Assembly: GCA_946478975.1 (NCBI GenBank) | Contig: CAMLEO010000037.1 | Coordinates: 1-34,962, forward strand | DNA length: 34,962 nt | Direction: 5' to 3' | DNA from: an uncultured Steroidobacter sp. | Lineage (GTDB): Bacteria > Pseudomonadota > Gammaproteobacteria > Steroidobacterales > Steroidobacteraceae | Part shown: piece by piece, positions 9,809 through 18,086 of the stretch | How the letters are laid out: each line of letters opens with the position of its first letter | Position numbering within the stretch: the stretch's first letter is position 1 | The notes under the pieces: generated by a model | The model's database searches: none | Told to the model about the DNA's origin: nothing | What the model saw: only the letters and a program-made list of their open reading frames with translations | Made by a program: the position numbers and the translations under genes

Positions 9809-11149
9809 ATGCGAGAGAAGCCGTACAAAAACTACTTGCTCGTGCTGCTGATGGCGATTCTGACGTCCAACTTCCTGGACCGAGTCGCGCTCGGCGTGGT
9901 CCTGCAGGACATCAAGCTCGAACTGCAACTGAGTGACACGCAGCTGGGCTTTCTCAGCGGCCTGGCTTTTGCCGCTTTCTACGCGCTGATGGGCATTCCG
10001 ATTGCGCGTTGGGCGGATCGTGGCAATCGCATCACCATCATCGCTGTGACCACCGCTCTGTGGAGCGCGGCGGTGGCGCTGTGCGGCGTCGCTTCGAGCT
10101 TCATACAACTGCTCGTGATCCGGGTGGGAGTCGCGGTCGGCGAAGCCGGCTGCATTCCCACAGCGAATTCTTTGATTGCGGATCACTTCACCCGTGAGGA
10201 GCGTCCGCGGGCGATGGGCATCTACACGATGGGTGCGCCGTTGAGCATCGTGATCGGCTATTTTGCCACCGGTTGGCTGAATCAATTCTGGGGCTGGCGT
10301 GTGACTTTCATCACCCTGGGGCTGCCGGGCGTGGTGCTCGCCGCGATGGCGTGGTTCACACTGAAGGAGCCGCGGCGCGCAGCACCGCCGACGCAGGTAT
10401 CGCAAACAGCCGAACTGAAATTCATCGACATTGCGACCACGCTGTGGAGCTGCATCACCTTCCGTCGCATGTTGCTGTGTATGGCGGTGGCGCAGTTCTT
10501 CACTTATGGGGTCATGCAATGGATGCCCGCGTTCTACATCCGCAGCTTCGGCCTGCAGACCGGTGAATTGGGCACCTGGCTGGCAGTTGCCGGCGGCGGC
10601 TGTGGATTGCTGGGGAATTATTGGGGCGGCGTGCTGGCAAGTCGTTATGCGGCCGGTGACGAACAACGCCAGCTGCAGGGCACCGCCATCGCCTGGTGCT
10701 TGTATGGTCTGATCTCGTTCGCCATGTACCTGGCGCCGAGCAAATACGGCGCGTTCTTCTGCCTGGGCGTGAGTACGCTGGTGCTCGCAGCCACCAACGG
10801 TCCTTACTTCGCGACCATGCAGGCCTTGGTTCCCGCCCGGATGCGCGCGATGTCCATCGCACTCATCTATTTAGTTACGAACCTCATCGGTCTTGGCTTC
10901 GGGCCGGTCGCCGTCGGTATGTTGAGCGACGCGCTGCGCCCCACGGTGGGCGAGGACTCGGTGCGCTATGCGTTGTTGATCCTCGCGCCGGGATTCACTT
11001 GGTGCGCCTGGCAAATGTGGCGTGCGAGCTCCACGGTCAAGCGCGATGTGGCGGCGAACGAAGCGCAGGCGGATCGAGAGGTGGAGATCGCCTCCGAGCG
11101 CGAGTCGATGGCGCCGCGGTCGGCGAATGCGCTCGAACAGAGATGCTGA
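9809..11149 (+). CDS. MFS transporter, spinster-like subfamily
   Basis: 446 residues from the ATG at 9809 (MREKPYKNYLLVLLMAIL). An in-frame ATG at 9692 would add 39 charged residues unlike the family and lies on the palindromes of the control region. There are twelve predicted membrane segments. The loop 2-3 signature is near IPIARWADRGNRITII, and the segments FLDRVALGVVLQDIK and VGEAGCIPTANSLIADHF are typical of spinster-type MFS proteins. These carry lipids, sugars or small metabolites. The stop overlaps the start of GH2b by 7 bp (11143-11149), which suggests translational coupling. It could import a glycoside for the unexported GH2b, or export product. Direction cannot be read from the sequence. 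Confidence 0.87.
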   Translation: MREKPYKNYLLVLLMAILTSNFLDRVALGVVLQDIKLELQLSDTQLGFLSGLAFAAFYALMGIPIARWADRGNRITIIAVTTALWSAAVALCGVASSFIQLLVIRVGVAVGEAGCIPTANSLIADHFTREERPRAMGIYTMGAPLSIVIGYFATGWLNQFWGWRVTFITLGLPGVVLAAMAWFTLKEPRRAAPPTQVSQTAELKFIDIATTLWSCITFRRMLLCMAVAQFFTYGVMQWMPAFYIRSFGLQTGELGTWLAVAGGGCGLLGNYWGGVLASRYAAGDEQRQLQGTAIAWCLYGLISFAMYLAPSKYGAFFCLGVSTLVLAATNGPYFATMQALVPARMRAMSIALIYLVTNLIGLGFGPVAVGMLSDALRPTVGEDSVRYALLILAPGFTWCAWQMWRASSTVKRDVAANEAQADREVEIASERESMAPRSANALEQRC

Positions 11150-13842
11150 ATACACTCAAGACGCGTTGGGCGAGTGACGTGAGTCCGAACCAGGCGTGGT
11201 CGGAATATCCGCGCCCGCAGCTGGTCAGGGAAGGCTGGCAAAGCCTGAATGGCTCGTGGGAATACGCCATCACGGACTTCGACGCCGCCGCGCCGGAGCA
11301 GTATGAAGGGCACATTCTCGTCCCTTACCCAGTGGAATCGCAGCTGTCAGGCGTACAGCGGCCGCTGCGTCCGGATCAACTGCTGTGGTATCGGCGCACG
11401 CTCGATTACACCGGCGGCCGCGACGACGAGCGTGTGCTGATACATTTCGAGGCCGTCGATTACGAGGCCACGGTTTATATCAACGGCAGAGAAGTTGGCG
11501 GCCATCGCGGCGGCTATCAGCGCTTCACGCTCGATATTTCCCATGCGCTTCGCCCCGGCGCGAACGAGCTCGTCGTCAAAGTGCATGACCCGACGGAGAC
11601 GGGGCCGAACGCGCGTGGCAAGCAGAAGCAGCGCGGTCAATGGATGTTCTATTCCGCCAGCAGCGGCATCTGGCAGACGGTGTGGATCGAGCGCGTCCCG
11701 GCCACGTTTATCGCCGGGCTGAAGATCACGCCGGACGTGGACAACAGCTGCGTGCATTTGCAGATCGACGTGCAGGGCTCGATGCAGGGCTGCGCCGTGG
11801 AAGTCCTGGCCCAAAGCGGTGCAACCGTCGTGGCCAGGCACAGCGGCGGCATCAGCGCCACGCTGCGCATCGACAATCCTTGCCTGTGGTCGCCGGACGA
11901 TCCGCATCTTTACGACCTGCACGTGCGGCTGCTTCGCGACGGTCGCGGCATGGATGCAGTCAAAAGTTATTTCGGCATGCGCAAAGTCGAGTTGAAGCCG
12001 CACGCCGAGGGGCGTCTGCGAATTCATCTCAACGATCGTTACACCTTCAATTTGGGCGTGGTCGATCAGGGCTTCTGGCCCGACGGGCTGCACACGGCGC
12101 CCAGCGATCGAGCCCTGGAATTCGATGTGCGCCTGGTCAAGGCGCTGGGTTTCAACACCGTTCGCAAGCACATCAAGATCGAAGCCGAGCGGTGGTACTA
12201 CCACTGCGACCGGATCGGAGTGATGGTGTGGCAGGACATGCCCTCGGCCAGCAACGATACGCCGCAGGCTCGTGCGCGCTTCGAACAGGAGATCCGCGAA
12301 AATCTCGCTCAGCTGCACAACCATCCGAGCATCACCACCTGGGTGCTGTTCAACGAAGGTTGGGGCGCCTACGACCCGGAGCGGCTGACGCAGTGGATGA
12401 AACGTGTCGATCCAACGCGGCTGGTCAATGGACACTCCGGTCCGTACGAGCAGGTTCACGACTCCCGCTGGCTGCGCAATCGTGAGATCTGGCGTTTGTT
12501 ACATCCGCTCGGCGGCCCGGCGCCGACCGTGGACGATCTGCAGCGCACGCAGTACCAGGCGCCTCCGCATTGGATGCCCGGGGATCTTGCCGATGTTCAC
12601 ATCTATCCAGGACCAGAGATGTTCGAACCGCGGCCCGGTGCGGCGCTGGTGACGGGCGAGCACGGCAGCTTCGGCGTCTACATTCCCAACCACACGTGGG
12701 ATGAACTGAGCACGGTCGGACTGGGTGTGGGCGCAGTGGCACTGACGCCAGAGCAGATGCTCGCGGCATACGCGAAGTCGACGCAACAGCTGCAGGCACT
12801 GGAGGCCGGCGGCTTGAGCGGAGCGCTTTATTTCGAACTCGCCGATGTGGAAAGAGAGCAGCAGGGGTTTGTGACTTACGACCGGGCGGTGGCGAAAGTG
12901 CCGCTCGCCGCCATCGCGAACATCAATGCCAGGCTCATCGGGCGAGCGCCCAATCAAGCCGCGGCGATCGAGTCGCTGCAGCTCGATGCTGCCGATTGGG
13001 TTCCCGAGTCGCAGCGCTATGCCGATCTTCTGGAACAGTTCCGGCGCGGCCGGCACGATCTGTCATTCCTCGCGCTGCTGGCTCTGCTGGCGCTGCGTGA
13101 AGGCGATCCAGAACGCGCCATCGAGTTGACCAGCGTCTTCGTTGCTCATGCTCCGCAGCCGTACACGAAACAGATCTGGGCAAGCGTCCTGGCGCTGACG
13201 CACTCCTCGCGCGATCGAGGCTTCGAACTGCTGAGTACGCGCAGTGCCGAGGCCAATGCATTCCTGGGTCCAGAGGCTGCGCAGAAAAAAGTGTTGGAGG
13301 TCATCGGGCGCGAGCTCATCGTTCCATATTTCAAGAGCGAGCGTCGCGAGGTCGGTTGGGACGCATTCGAGCGCAGCGTTGCCGAACGGCATGGCCCCCT
13401 GGGCGCAGAAGCAGTCATCGGCGCGCGAATGATGGATGAGTTGCAGAAAGAGGACTGGGGCCGCTTCGGTGCCTCATTCGTTCGCTACTTTGCCACCGCC
13501 ACCGCTCGCAGTCCGTATGCTTTGCACAGCTTGTGCTATCGAGTCCTGAAGCACGTGGACGAGGTGCCGGTGCTGGAAGCGGCGGCGCGCGTGATGTGGT
13601 GGCAGATCAACGCGGAGCGCGATTATCCGGTCTTTGGGCGTTACGATCCGATCGAACTGGATACATATGGTTCACTGTTATGCAGGCTTGGCCGCGCGCG
13701 GGAAGCGCTCGCATGGCACGAACTGGCTGCCGCCCTGAGCGATGGTCGTGCGCCGGATGTGACTGAAAATCTGCGTCGAGCGCGAGCGGCCGTTCGCAGC
13801 CAGCACAGTCCTGCCAATCTGGGTTGGTCTTCGGTCGCCTGA
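11143..13842 (+). CDS. Unexported glycoside hydrolase family 2 enzyme with C-terminal helical extension (GH2b)
   Basis: 899 residues from the ATG at 11143 (MLNTLKTRWASDVSPNQAW). Family similarity starts at once and there is no signal peptide, so the enzyme should be cytoplasmic. Domain order matches GH2a: jelly-roll (about 15-190), Ig-like domain (195-295), TIM barrel (300-595), then a roughly 300-residue helical extension ending in TPR-like VELDTYG-type repeats (GRYDPIELDTYGSLLCRLGRAREAL). The catalytic pair N404-E405 lies in VLFNEGWGAYD and the likely nucleophile E506 in LVTGEHGSFGVY. Much of the sequence can be aligned residue for residue with GH2a, for example SASSGIWQTVWIERVPAT in both. 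The start overlaps the MFS stop by 7 bp, so the pair is one operon. The gene ends 6 bp from the convergent GT2. The substrate is unknown but is likely the same kind of glycoside as for GH2a. Confidence 0.9.
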   Translation: MLNTLKTRWASDVSPNQAWSEYPRPQLVREGWQSLNGSWEYAITDFDAAAPEQYEGHILVPYPVESQLSGVQRPLRPDQLLWYRRTLDYTGGRDDERVLIHFEAVDYEATVYINGREVGGHRGGYQRFTLDISHALRPGANELVVKVHDPTETGPNARGKQKQRGQWMFYSASSGIWQTVWIERVPATFIAGLKITPDVDNSCVHLQIDVQGSMQGCAVEVLAQSGATVVARHSGGISATLRIDNPCLWSPDDPHLYDLHVRLLRDGRGMDAVKSYFGMRKVELKPHAEGRLRIHLNDRYTFNLGVVDQGFWPDGLHTAPSDRALEFDVRLVKALGFNTVRKHIKIEAERWYYHCDRIGVMVWQDMPSASNDTPQARARFEQEIRENLAQLHNHPSITTWVLFNEGWGAYDPERLTQWMKRVDPTRLVNGHSGPYEQVHDSRWLRNREIWRLLHPLGGPAPTVDDLQRTQYQAPPHWMPGDLADVHIYPGPEMFEPRPGAALVTGEHGSFGVYIPNHTWDELSTVGLGVGAVALTPEQMLAAYAKSTQQLQALEAGGLSGALYFELADVEREQQGFVTYDRAVAKVPLAAIANINARLIGRAPNQAAAIESLQLDAADWVPESQRYADLLEQFRRGRHDLSFLALLALLALREGDPERAIELTSVFVAHAPQPYTKQIWASVLALTHSSRDRGFELLSTRSAEANAFLGPEAAQKKVLEVIGRELIVPYFKSERREVGWDAFERSVAERHGPLGAEAVIGARMMDELQKEDWGRFGASFVRYFATATARSPYALHSLCYRVLKHVDEVPVLEAAARVMWWQINAERDYPVFGRYDPIELDTYGSLLCRLGRAREALAWHELAAALSDGRAPDVTENLRRARAAVRSQHSPANLGWSSVA

Positions 13843-13848
13843 GGTGGC

Positions 13849-15021
13849 CTATGTGCGGTCCAGCCGCCGCTCGAACCAGTTGACGAGTTCTTCGGCGCCG
13901 GCGCTGCTTTTCAATGCGACCTGCATGCCCTTCACCGATGCACGCAGTTCGGTGTCGTTGTACATGCGCATCGCTCGATGCGCGACATTCTCTGGATCCG
14001 CGTCCGGCTGTTTCAGGTGCACGCCCAGCCCGCGGCTCTGATACATGCTGCCATAAGCCTCCAGTTCAGTGTGACCGCTGCTGAGCATCAGCATCGGCAA
14101 ACCGTGGTACACAGCTTCCATCGCCGTGGCCATGCCGGCACCGCTGATCAACAGATCTACGTGCGGCATGACGGCGAACAACGAGATGTTTTGAATGGGA
14201 TAGCAACGTGCGGGCAGCGACTCGAACTCGCCGAGCATGCTGGGGCCCGCCACCAGAATGGTCTCCCATCCCAGCGCCGACAAGGCCACGACGCATCGTT
14301 TGTAATACTGCGGATCCTGTTTGTAGGTCGTCGAAGATGCCAGCAGCGCCACTGGCCGGTCACCGAGCGTCGTGCGCTTCCATACGGGAACATTGGGCCG
14401 CTCGGCGATGCACCGGGGTGCGTAAAACACGTTGGATGTACGCGGCGTTTCGGTCAGTTGCAGCTCGCTCATATAGAAGTACGCGGTGGGGTCGCGCCCT
14501 TCCAGGACAATGTTTCTTCGGCGCGAGCCATGCAGCGCCAGCAGCGCGTTCGCACCTCGTTCGGATTCCTGGACGGCCTCGCGCACCTGCGCCGACAACA
14601 GCTCCGACTCCAGCGTCGCAGGCGTGAAGTCGAATTGATTTGAGATTCGGATCGCCGGCGCGCCGACTTTATCGGCGATCATCACGCCAGCGAACGCCAC
14701 CAGGTCGTAGAGGATGAGATCGGGGCGATTGCGCTCGTAGAACGGCAGCAGCCGCGTGTAGGTGCGGGCAGCCAGGTCCGACAGGCTGCGCACGTACTGC
14801 TGTTCGATCGGCATCACGTCCGAGTCATCCTGGTTGAATGGAGAATCCAAACGTGGCCCCCGCAGGATCTCGGCACCCAGCGCCGCTGCCTCGGTCGCGA
14901 ATCGCTCGGACGTAACATACGTGACGCGGTACCCTCGCCGGACCAACGTTGCAACGACGGAGAATGTCGGGTGCGCCAATGCCGGCAACGGGCAGCTGAA
15001 TACGGCGACATGCAGCGTCAA
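13849..15021 (-). CDS. MGT/UGT-like GT-B glycosyltransferase homologue with altered active-site motifs (GT2)
   Basis: 390 residues. The start is TTG at 15021, supported by GAGGAAG seven bases upstream and by the immediate family N-terminus (MTLHVAVFSCPLPALAHPTF). The GT-B layout is clear: RRGYRVTYVTSERFA in the N-domain, DLILYDLVAFAGVMIADKVG with the helper Asp kept, and VDLLISGAGMATAMEAVYHG in the C-domain. By eye the GHxNP His aligns with Leu (PALAHPTF), and the HxGxGG His aligns with Gly (ISGAGMATAME). The donor DQ is replaced (SSGHTELEA). It is the last gene of a three-gene operon behind the YvcK-HAD and nucleotidyltransferase genes (27-bp gap). That ties it to whatever activated group those proteins handle. 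It lies tail-to-tail with GH2b. Confidence 0.83.
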   Translation of the reverse strand: MTLHVAVFSCPLPALAHPTFSVVATLVRRGYRVTYVTSERFATEAAALGAEILRGPRLDSPFNQDDSDVMPIEQQYVRSLSDLAARTYTRLLPFYERNRPDLILYDLVAFAGVMIADKVGAPAIRISNQFDFTPATLESELLSAQVREAVQESERGANALLALHGSRRRNIVLEGRDPTAYFYMSELQLTETPRTSNVFYAPRCIAERPNVPVWKRTTLGDRPVALLASSTTYKQDPQYYKRCVVALSALGWETILVAGPSMLGEFESLPARCYPIQNISLFAVMPHVDLLISGAGMATAMEAVYHGLPMLMLSSGHTELEAYGSMYQSRGLGVHLKQPDADPENVAHRAMRMYNDTELRASVKGMQVALKSSAGAEELVNWFERRLDRT

Positions 15022-15048
15022 GACAGCTTCCTCGCGACGCCGGGCACT

Positions 15049-15858
15049 CTAAGCGGGACTGGCATATTCGCCCATGGCGTCCAGCCTCACTGCAAGCTTC
15101 TGTTGAATTGCCAGGACTTCCTCGGCGGTGTTGAAGCTCAGCGTCGGATAGCGGGTCTGGTACGCACGGATCGGTTCGCCGATGTTGTACAGGTGGTGCA
15201 CCGTGTACAGCAGCGACAGCTCGCCCCCAGGAGTGACATAGCGAGTCTTTTTCCAAAGGCAATTGTGCAGGTCCTGCAGCGAGGCTTTCAAACGAGAGCG
15301 CACGAAGCGAAAGACACATTGGTCGTGCAGGCCGCTGGCGTGACTTTCGCCATACTTTGAGAAATCCACGCCCGCGCAGCGCATTTCTTCATCCGCGAGC
15401 ATCGCCACGTAGGGATTGGGCTCGTGAACGACCGGAAACAGGCCGGACCCCTGCAGCGGCTGCGCCAGCAGTTCGTCGACGATCTGCGCGTGCGGAAAGA
15501 AGGCGTCGCCCCACGCAATCACGATGTCCTCGGCCATCGGCTGTGCGGATGTTTCTTCCGCAGCGAGCAGCCCTTGCAGCGTGGCATGACCGTCTCCCAG
15601 CCCGGATTTGATCGGCAGATTCCACGTGCGGCTGGCAATGCGCGGGTAGTGCGCTCCCAAGTGATGGAAATACCGCTCCCATTCCTGGCGCGCAAGCACG
15701 TTGGTCACGACAAATATTCTGCGGAACTTGCCCGCAAGCTGGCGCAGCGTCGTGGTGATGCAAGGTTCGTCACGAATCGGCACCAGTGCCTTGGGCAAGG
15801 TCGCGTTGAGGCGCGAGCCGTTGCCCGCCGCGACGATGTAAAGATCAGTACACCGCAT
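15049..15858 (-). CDS. MobA-like/sugar-phosphate nucleotidyltransferase
   Basis: 269 residues, ATG at 15858. The N-terminus has the nucleotide-binding AAGNGSRL and LPKALVPI motifs of the NTP-transferase fold. GDGHATLQGLL and the metal-site-like IVIAWGDAFFPH follow at about residue 115. The family joins a nucleotide to a sugar phosphate or similar phosphorylated acid. Length is close to the sugar-1-phosphate and CofC-like members rather than the long GlmU type. Its first 14 bp lie inside the end of the YvcK-HAD gene, so the two are likely co-translated, and GT2 follows. A reasonable reading is that it makes the activated donor used by the neighbouring transferases. The sugar or acid substrate is not evident, and an F420-pathway CofC role is not supported by any FO-synthesis gene here. 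Confidence 0.8.
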   Translation of the reverse strand: MRCTDLYIVAAGNGSRLNATLPKALVPIRDEPCITTTLRQLAGKFRRIFVVTNVLARQEWERYFHHLGAHYPRIASRTWNLPIKSGLGDGHATLQGLLAAEETSAQPMAEDIVIAWGDAFFPHAQIVDELLAQPLQGSGLFPVVHEPNPYVAMLADEEMRCAGVDFSKYGESHASGLHDQCVFRFVRSRLKASLQDLHNCLWKKTRYVTPGGELSLLYTVHHLYNIGEPIRAYQTRYPTLSFNTAEEVLAIQQKLAVRLDAMGEYASPA

Positions 15859-17713
15859 CGTTTTGCAGACGTCCCGTCAGTGTGTAAATGAAGAACGCCG
15901 TCTGCGCCGGACTGCCGACGTGCAGGCAACGAATGCGAGGGTCCTCGGTCGAGAGTTGTTGAATGTCGCGATCGTTGCCCGAGTGCAGTTCGTCACCCAC
16001 ATAAGTTATGCGCGAGCCCGTGGTCGGGCGCTTGCAAAGGTTTTGCAGCGCCAGCACCTTCGAGAGCGTGCGGCGTCGAATCTCGACGGTCGTGCGGCCG
16101 ACGGTCTCGACTTGCAAATCGGAGTCGCGGACGATGCTGCGTGCCAGGCTCATGACCGCACGCTTCTCATCGGGGCCGACGGGTCGGATGGCGATGACTG
16201 CGTTACCGCGGTTCTCGATCCGCGACTCCGAAATGCCCGCTCTGCATAACGCCGCGATGATCTCCGCGGCACTGAATCGGCCGCTCTCCGGCAGCAGCGC
16301 ATGCGGCGAAATACATTGCACGACCTCCGGATGCGCGCCGTTGAGCTGTCGTGTGTCGTAGGCGTATTCGTTGGCGCCGCCGTCGGCGAAGATCAGCAAT
16401 GGATTTGGCCCCAACGCGGGCTCGCCACCTGCTGCGGCGATCCGCCGCAGGTTCAACGCCTTGATGGTGTTGCCGGTGCAAACGCCGACTCGGGTGAGGC
16501 TGTTCAGCCGCGTGAGTCCTTCCACGTTGAATCGCGAGGAGCGCGGATATTCGTTGCCACGCCCGCACAAAGTGTCGTCGTAGTCGAACAAAAAGAAATC
16601 GCTGTCGACGTAGTCCTGAAAACAGACATAGCCGATGGCTTTGACCAGTTTGGCTGGATCGTGCTTGTGCGGAGGATCGCTCGGCTTGGACAGGTCGGCC
16701 TCGAATACCGAAGCGGTCCTGGCGCGCGCGCTGTCCGTCATCTCACGCATCTGCGGATTGCCGTTTGCGTCGAGCAGCACATGCACGCGCCCCGGGTCGA
16801 AGAACCGTGGAACCAGTGCATCGATGATATCGGCAGCCGTTTGTCCCGGGCTGTCCAGGTCAGGCGTGCGGTTCATCACCAGCAGAACCTTGGCGCTGCT
16901 GTCACGAATCGCGGCATCGAAACCCTGCGATGCATACGTGGGAATGAGAGAGGACCATTGCGTGCCGGAGGAAAGAATGATCAGGTCCGCCTCGACGATC
17001 GCCTTCCAGCTTTCGAAGCACAGCTCCGGGCGCGCATCGCGACCGTCCGCATCGACGAAAAAGATGTCGACGATCGGATCGTCCGCACGGCCCCATACGA
17101 CGATCTCTCCTTCGTCCGTCAGTCGCCGGCCGCTGCGGGTCAGGGCGCCTAGAAACAGCGATCTGTCGTCGTTCAACAGCACGTTGTCCGGCATTTCCAT
17201 CGCCTCGGCCATGATCCGGGCGGCTGCTCGCAGCGAGTTGCCGTTCGCCGCCGCAAGGCCGGCGTAGACGATGTTTGCTAAAGAGAAGTCGTGATAGCGA
17301 ATCTTTGCTGCGAGCGGCGCGGCGAAAAACACTGCGATCGCATCGAGGAGCCGCTCCCGGCAGATCGTGGGACGCCCGCGCTTTTTGAGTTCGGCCATCA
17401 GCGCCGCGACTTTCGTTTCGCACAGCTGGCGTGCTGCGTGCGTCTCGGCGGTGAAGCGGCATTCTTGAAACGCCAGCCACGGATCCGTCGCGTCGCGCAG
17501 CTTCAGGCGCGTCGTTTGATTCTTGCGCACATCCGAGGGGCCCAGGATGCGACCGTTCAGCACGCGTCGCACCTCGCCGGTGGACAACCCGTTGTCGTAG
17601 GCGTTTACGACGATGTTGACATCGATCCCATCGAGCTGGGTTTCCAAAGCGTCGTGCAATCCCTGCTGAAGCGCGATCGATCCGGTTCCCCCGGTGAGAA
17701 TGACTATCTTCAT
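15845..17713 (-). CDS. Fusion of YvcK/CofD-like (UPF0052) domain with HAD phosphatase domain
   Basis: 622 residues; ATG at 17713 with AAGGA upstream. Residues 1 to about 360 are a CofD/YvcK-type Rossmann domain: LTGGTGSIALQQGL at the N-terminus, YDNGLSTGEVRRVL and GPSDVRKNQ where YvcK has DDGGSSG and PPGDIRN, and LIILSSGTQWSSLIP later. Relatives transfer a phospho-acyl group from a nucleotide carrier (CofD) or bind UDP-sugars (YvcK). Residues about 375-600 are a HAD domain of the phosphomannomutase/sucrose-phosphatase kind: FDYDDTLCG holds the nucleophile Asp, GVCTGNT is motif II, and YVGDELHSGNDRD is the metal-binding motif. I do not know of a characterised protein with this pairing. It is the first gene of the operon with the nucleotidyltransferase (14-bp overlap) and GT2. 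It may transfer and trim a phosphorylated group, or sense a nucleotide sugar. Confidence 0.8.
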   Translation of the reverse strand: MKIVILTGGTGSIALQQGLHDALETQLDGIDVNIVVNAYDNGLSTGEVRRVLNGRILGPSDVRKNQTTRLKLRDATDPWLAFQECRFTAETHAARQLCETKVAALMAELKKRGRPTICRERLLDAIAVFFAAPLAAKIRYHDFSLANIVYAGLAAANGNSLRAAARIMAEAMEMPDNVLLNDDRSLFLGALTRSGRRLTDEGEIVVWGRADDPIVDIFFVDADGRDARPELCFESWKAIVEADLIILSSGTQWSSLIPTYASQGFDAAIRDSSAKVLLVMNRTPDLDSPGQTAADIIDALVPRFFDPGRVHVLLDANGNPQMREMTDSARARTASVFEADLSKPSDPPHKHDPAKLVKAIGYVCFQDYVDSDFFLFDYDDTLCGRGNEYPRSSRFNVEGLTRLNSLTRVGVCTGNTIKALNLRRIAAAGGEPALGPNPLLIFADGGANEYAYDTRQLNGAHPEVVQCISPHALLPESGRFSAAEIIAALCRAGISESRIENRGNAVIAIRPVGPDEKRAVMSLARSIVRDSDLQVETVGRTTVEIRRRTLSKVLALQNLCKRPTTGSRITYVGDELHSGNDRDIQQLSTEDPRIRCLHVGSPAQTAFFIYTLTGRLQNDAVY

Positions 17714-17747
17714 CTAACGTCCTTATTCAGTTCCGTGAACTCACGTC

Positions 17748-17775
17748 CTGTGTGCACGGCGTGTGGCTCACACAG
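17748..17775. promoter_or_regulatory. Probable operator, second copy of the cluster motif
   Basis: CTGTGTG at 17748-17754 pairs with CACACAG at 17769-17775. Within it, TGTGCACGG at 17751-17759 is identical to positions 9624-9632 of the first site, and a nested GTGTG-GCT-CACAC lies at 17761-17773. The position, 35 bp before the YvcK-HAD start in a divergent promoter region, matches the other copies. Confidence 0.42.
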
Positions 17776-17809
17776 CTCGCGCCCGCAACGTTTACTGCAG
17801 CTTGCGGTT

Positions 17810-17834
17810 GCAACACCAGAGGGCCCGGTGTTGC
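17810..17834. repeat. 8-bp inverted repeat (hairpin or second operator)
   Basis: GCAACACC at 17810-17817 is mirrored by GGTGTTGC at 17827-17834 around a 9-base GC-rich loop. No T-tract follows on either strand, so a regulator site is more likely than a terminator. Confidence 0.35.
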
Positions 17835-18086
17835 CCGCGCCGATCTGTGTGAAGTGGCGCGACTGTCGGTTGTCGCCCGTTGTCTCTGTCTGTCGCCAAC
17901 AGAATCAGTGCTTTGGGCAGGCTTGCATCACAGTTATCGGCCCCGCTGCCTCGTCACAGCAATAAGCAACTCCACCATCCTTCGAGTATGGGTTTTTGGT
18001 AATTGGGCCTCGGCGGAGCCAGAAGTTGCTCCCGAGGTGCCAGCGCCGGCACAGTCTGGCCTTCGAATCTGAGCGTCGGCGGCGAA

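Larger units (their letters stand above)
17714..18086. promoter_or_regulatory. Divergent control region between the YvcK-HAD operon and GT3
   Basis: This 373-bp gap has three inverted repeats. AGTTC-cgt-GAACT at 17729-17741 sits 15 bases upstream of the YvcK-HAD start. The operator-like element is at 17748-17775. An 8-bp stem with a 9-base loop is at 17810-17834. No protein-like reading frame with family resemblance is seen. No clear consensus promoter hexamers can be called. Confidence 0.45.

Noticed and set aside
15049..17713. F420 biosynthesis locus (CofC/CofD)
   Set aside because: No FO synthase or F420 ligase is present, the CofD-like part is closer to YvcK motifs, and it carries a HAD domain; only an analogy is kept.
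17714..18086. Small gene in the gap before GT3
   Set aside because: Short open frames exist on both strands, but none has a ribosome-binding site with family-like sequence; inverted repeats point to a control region.
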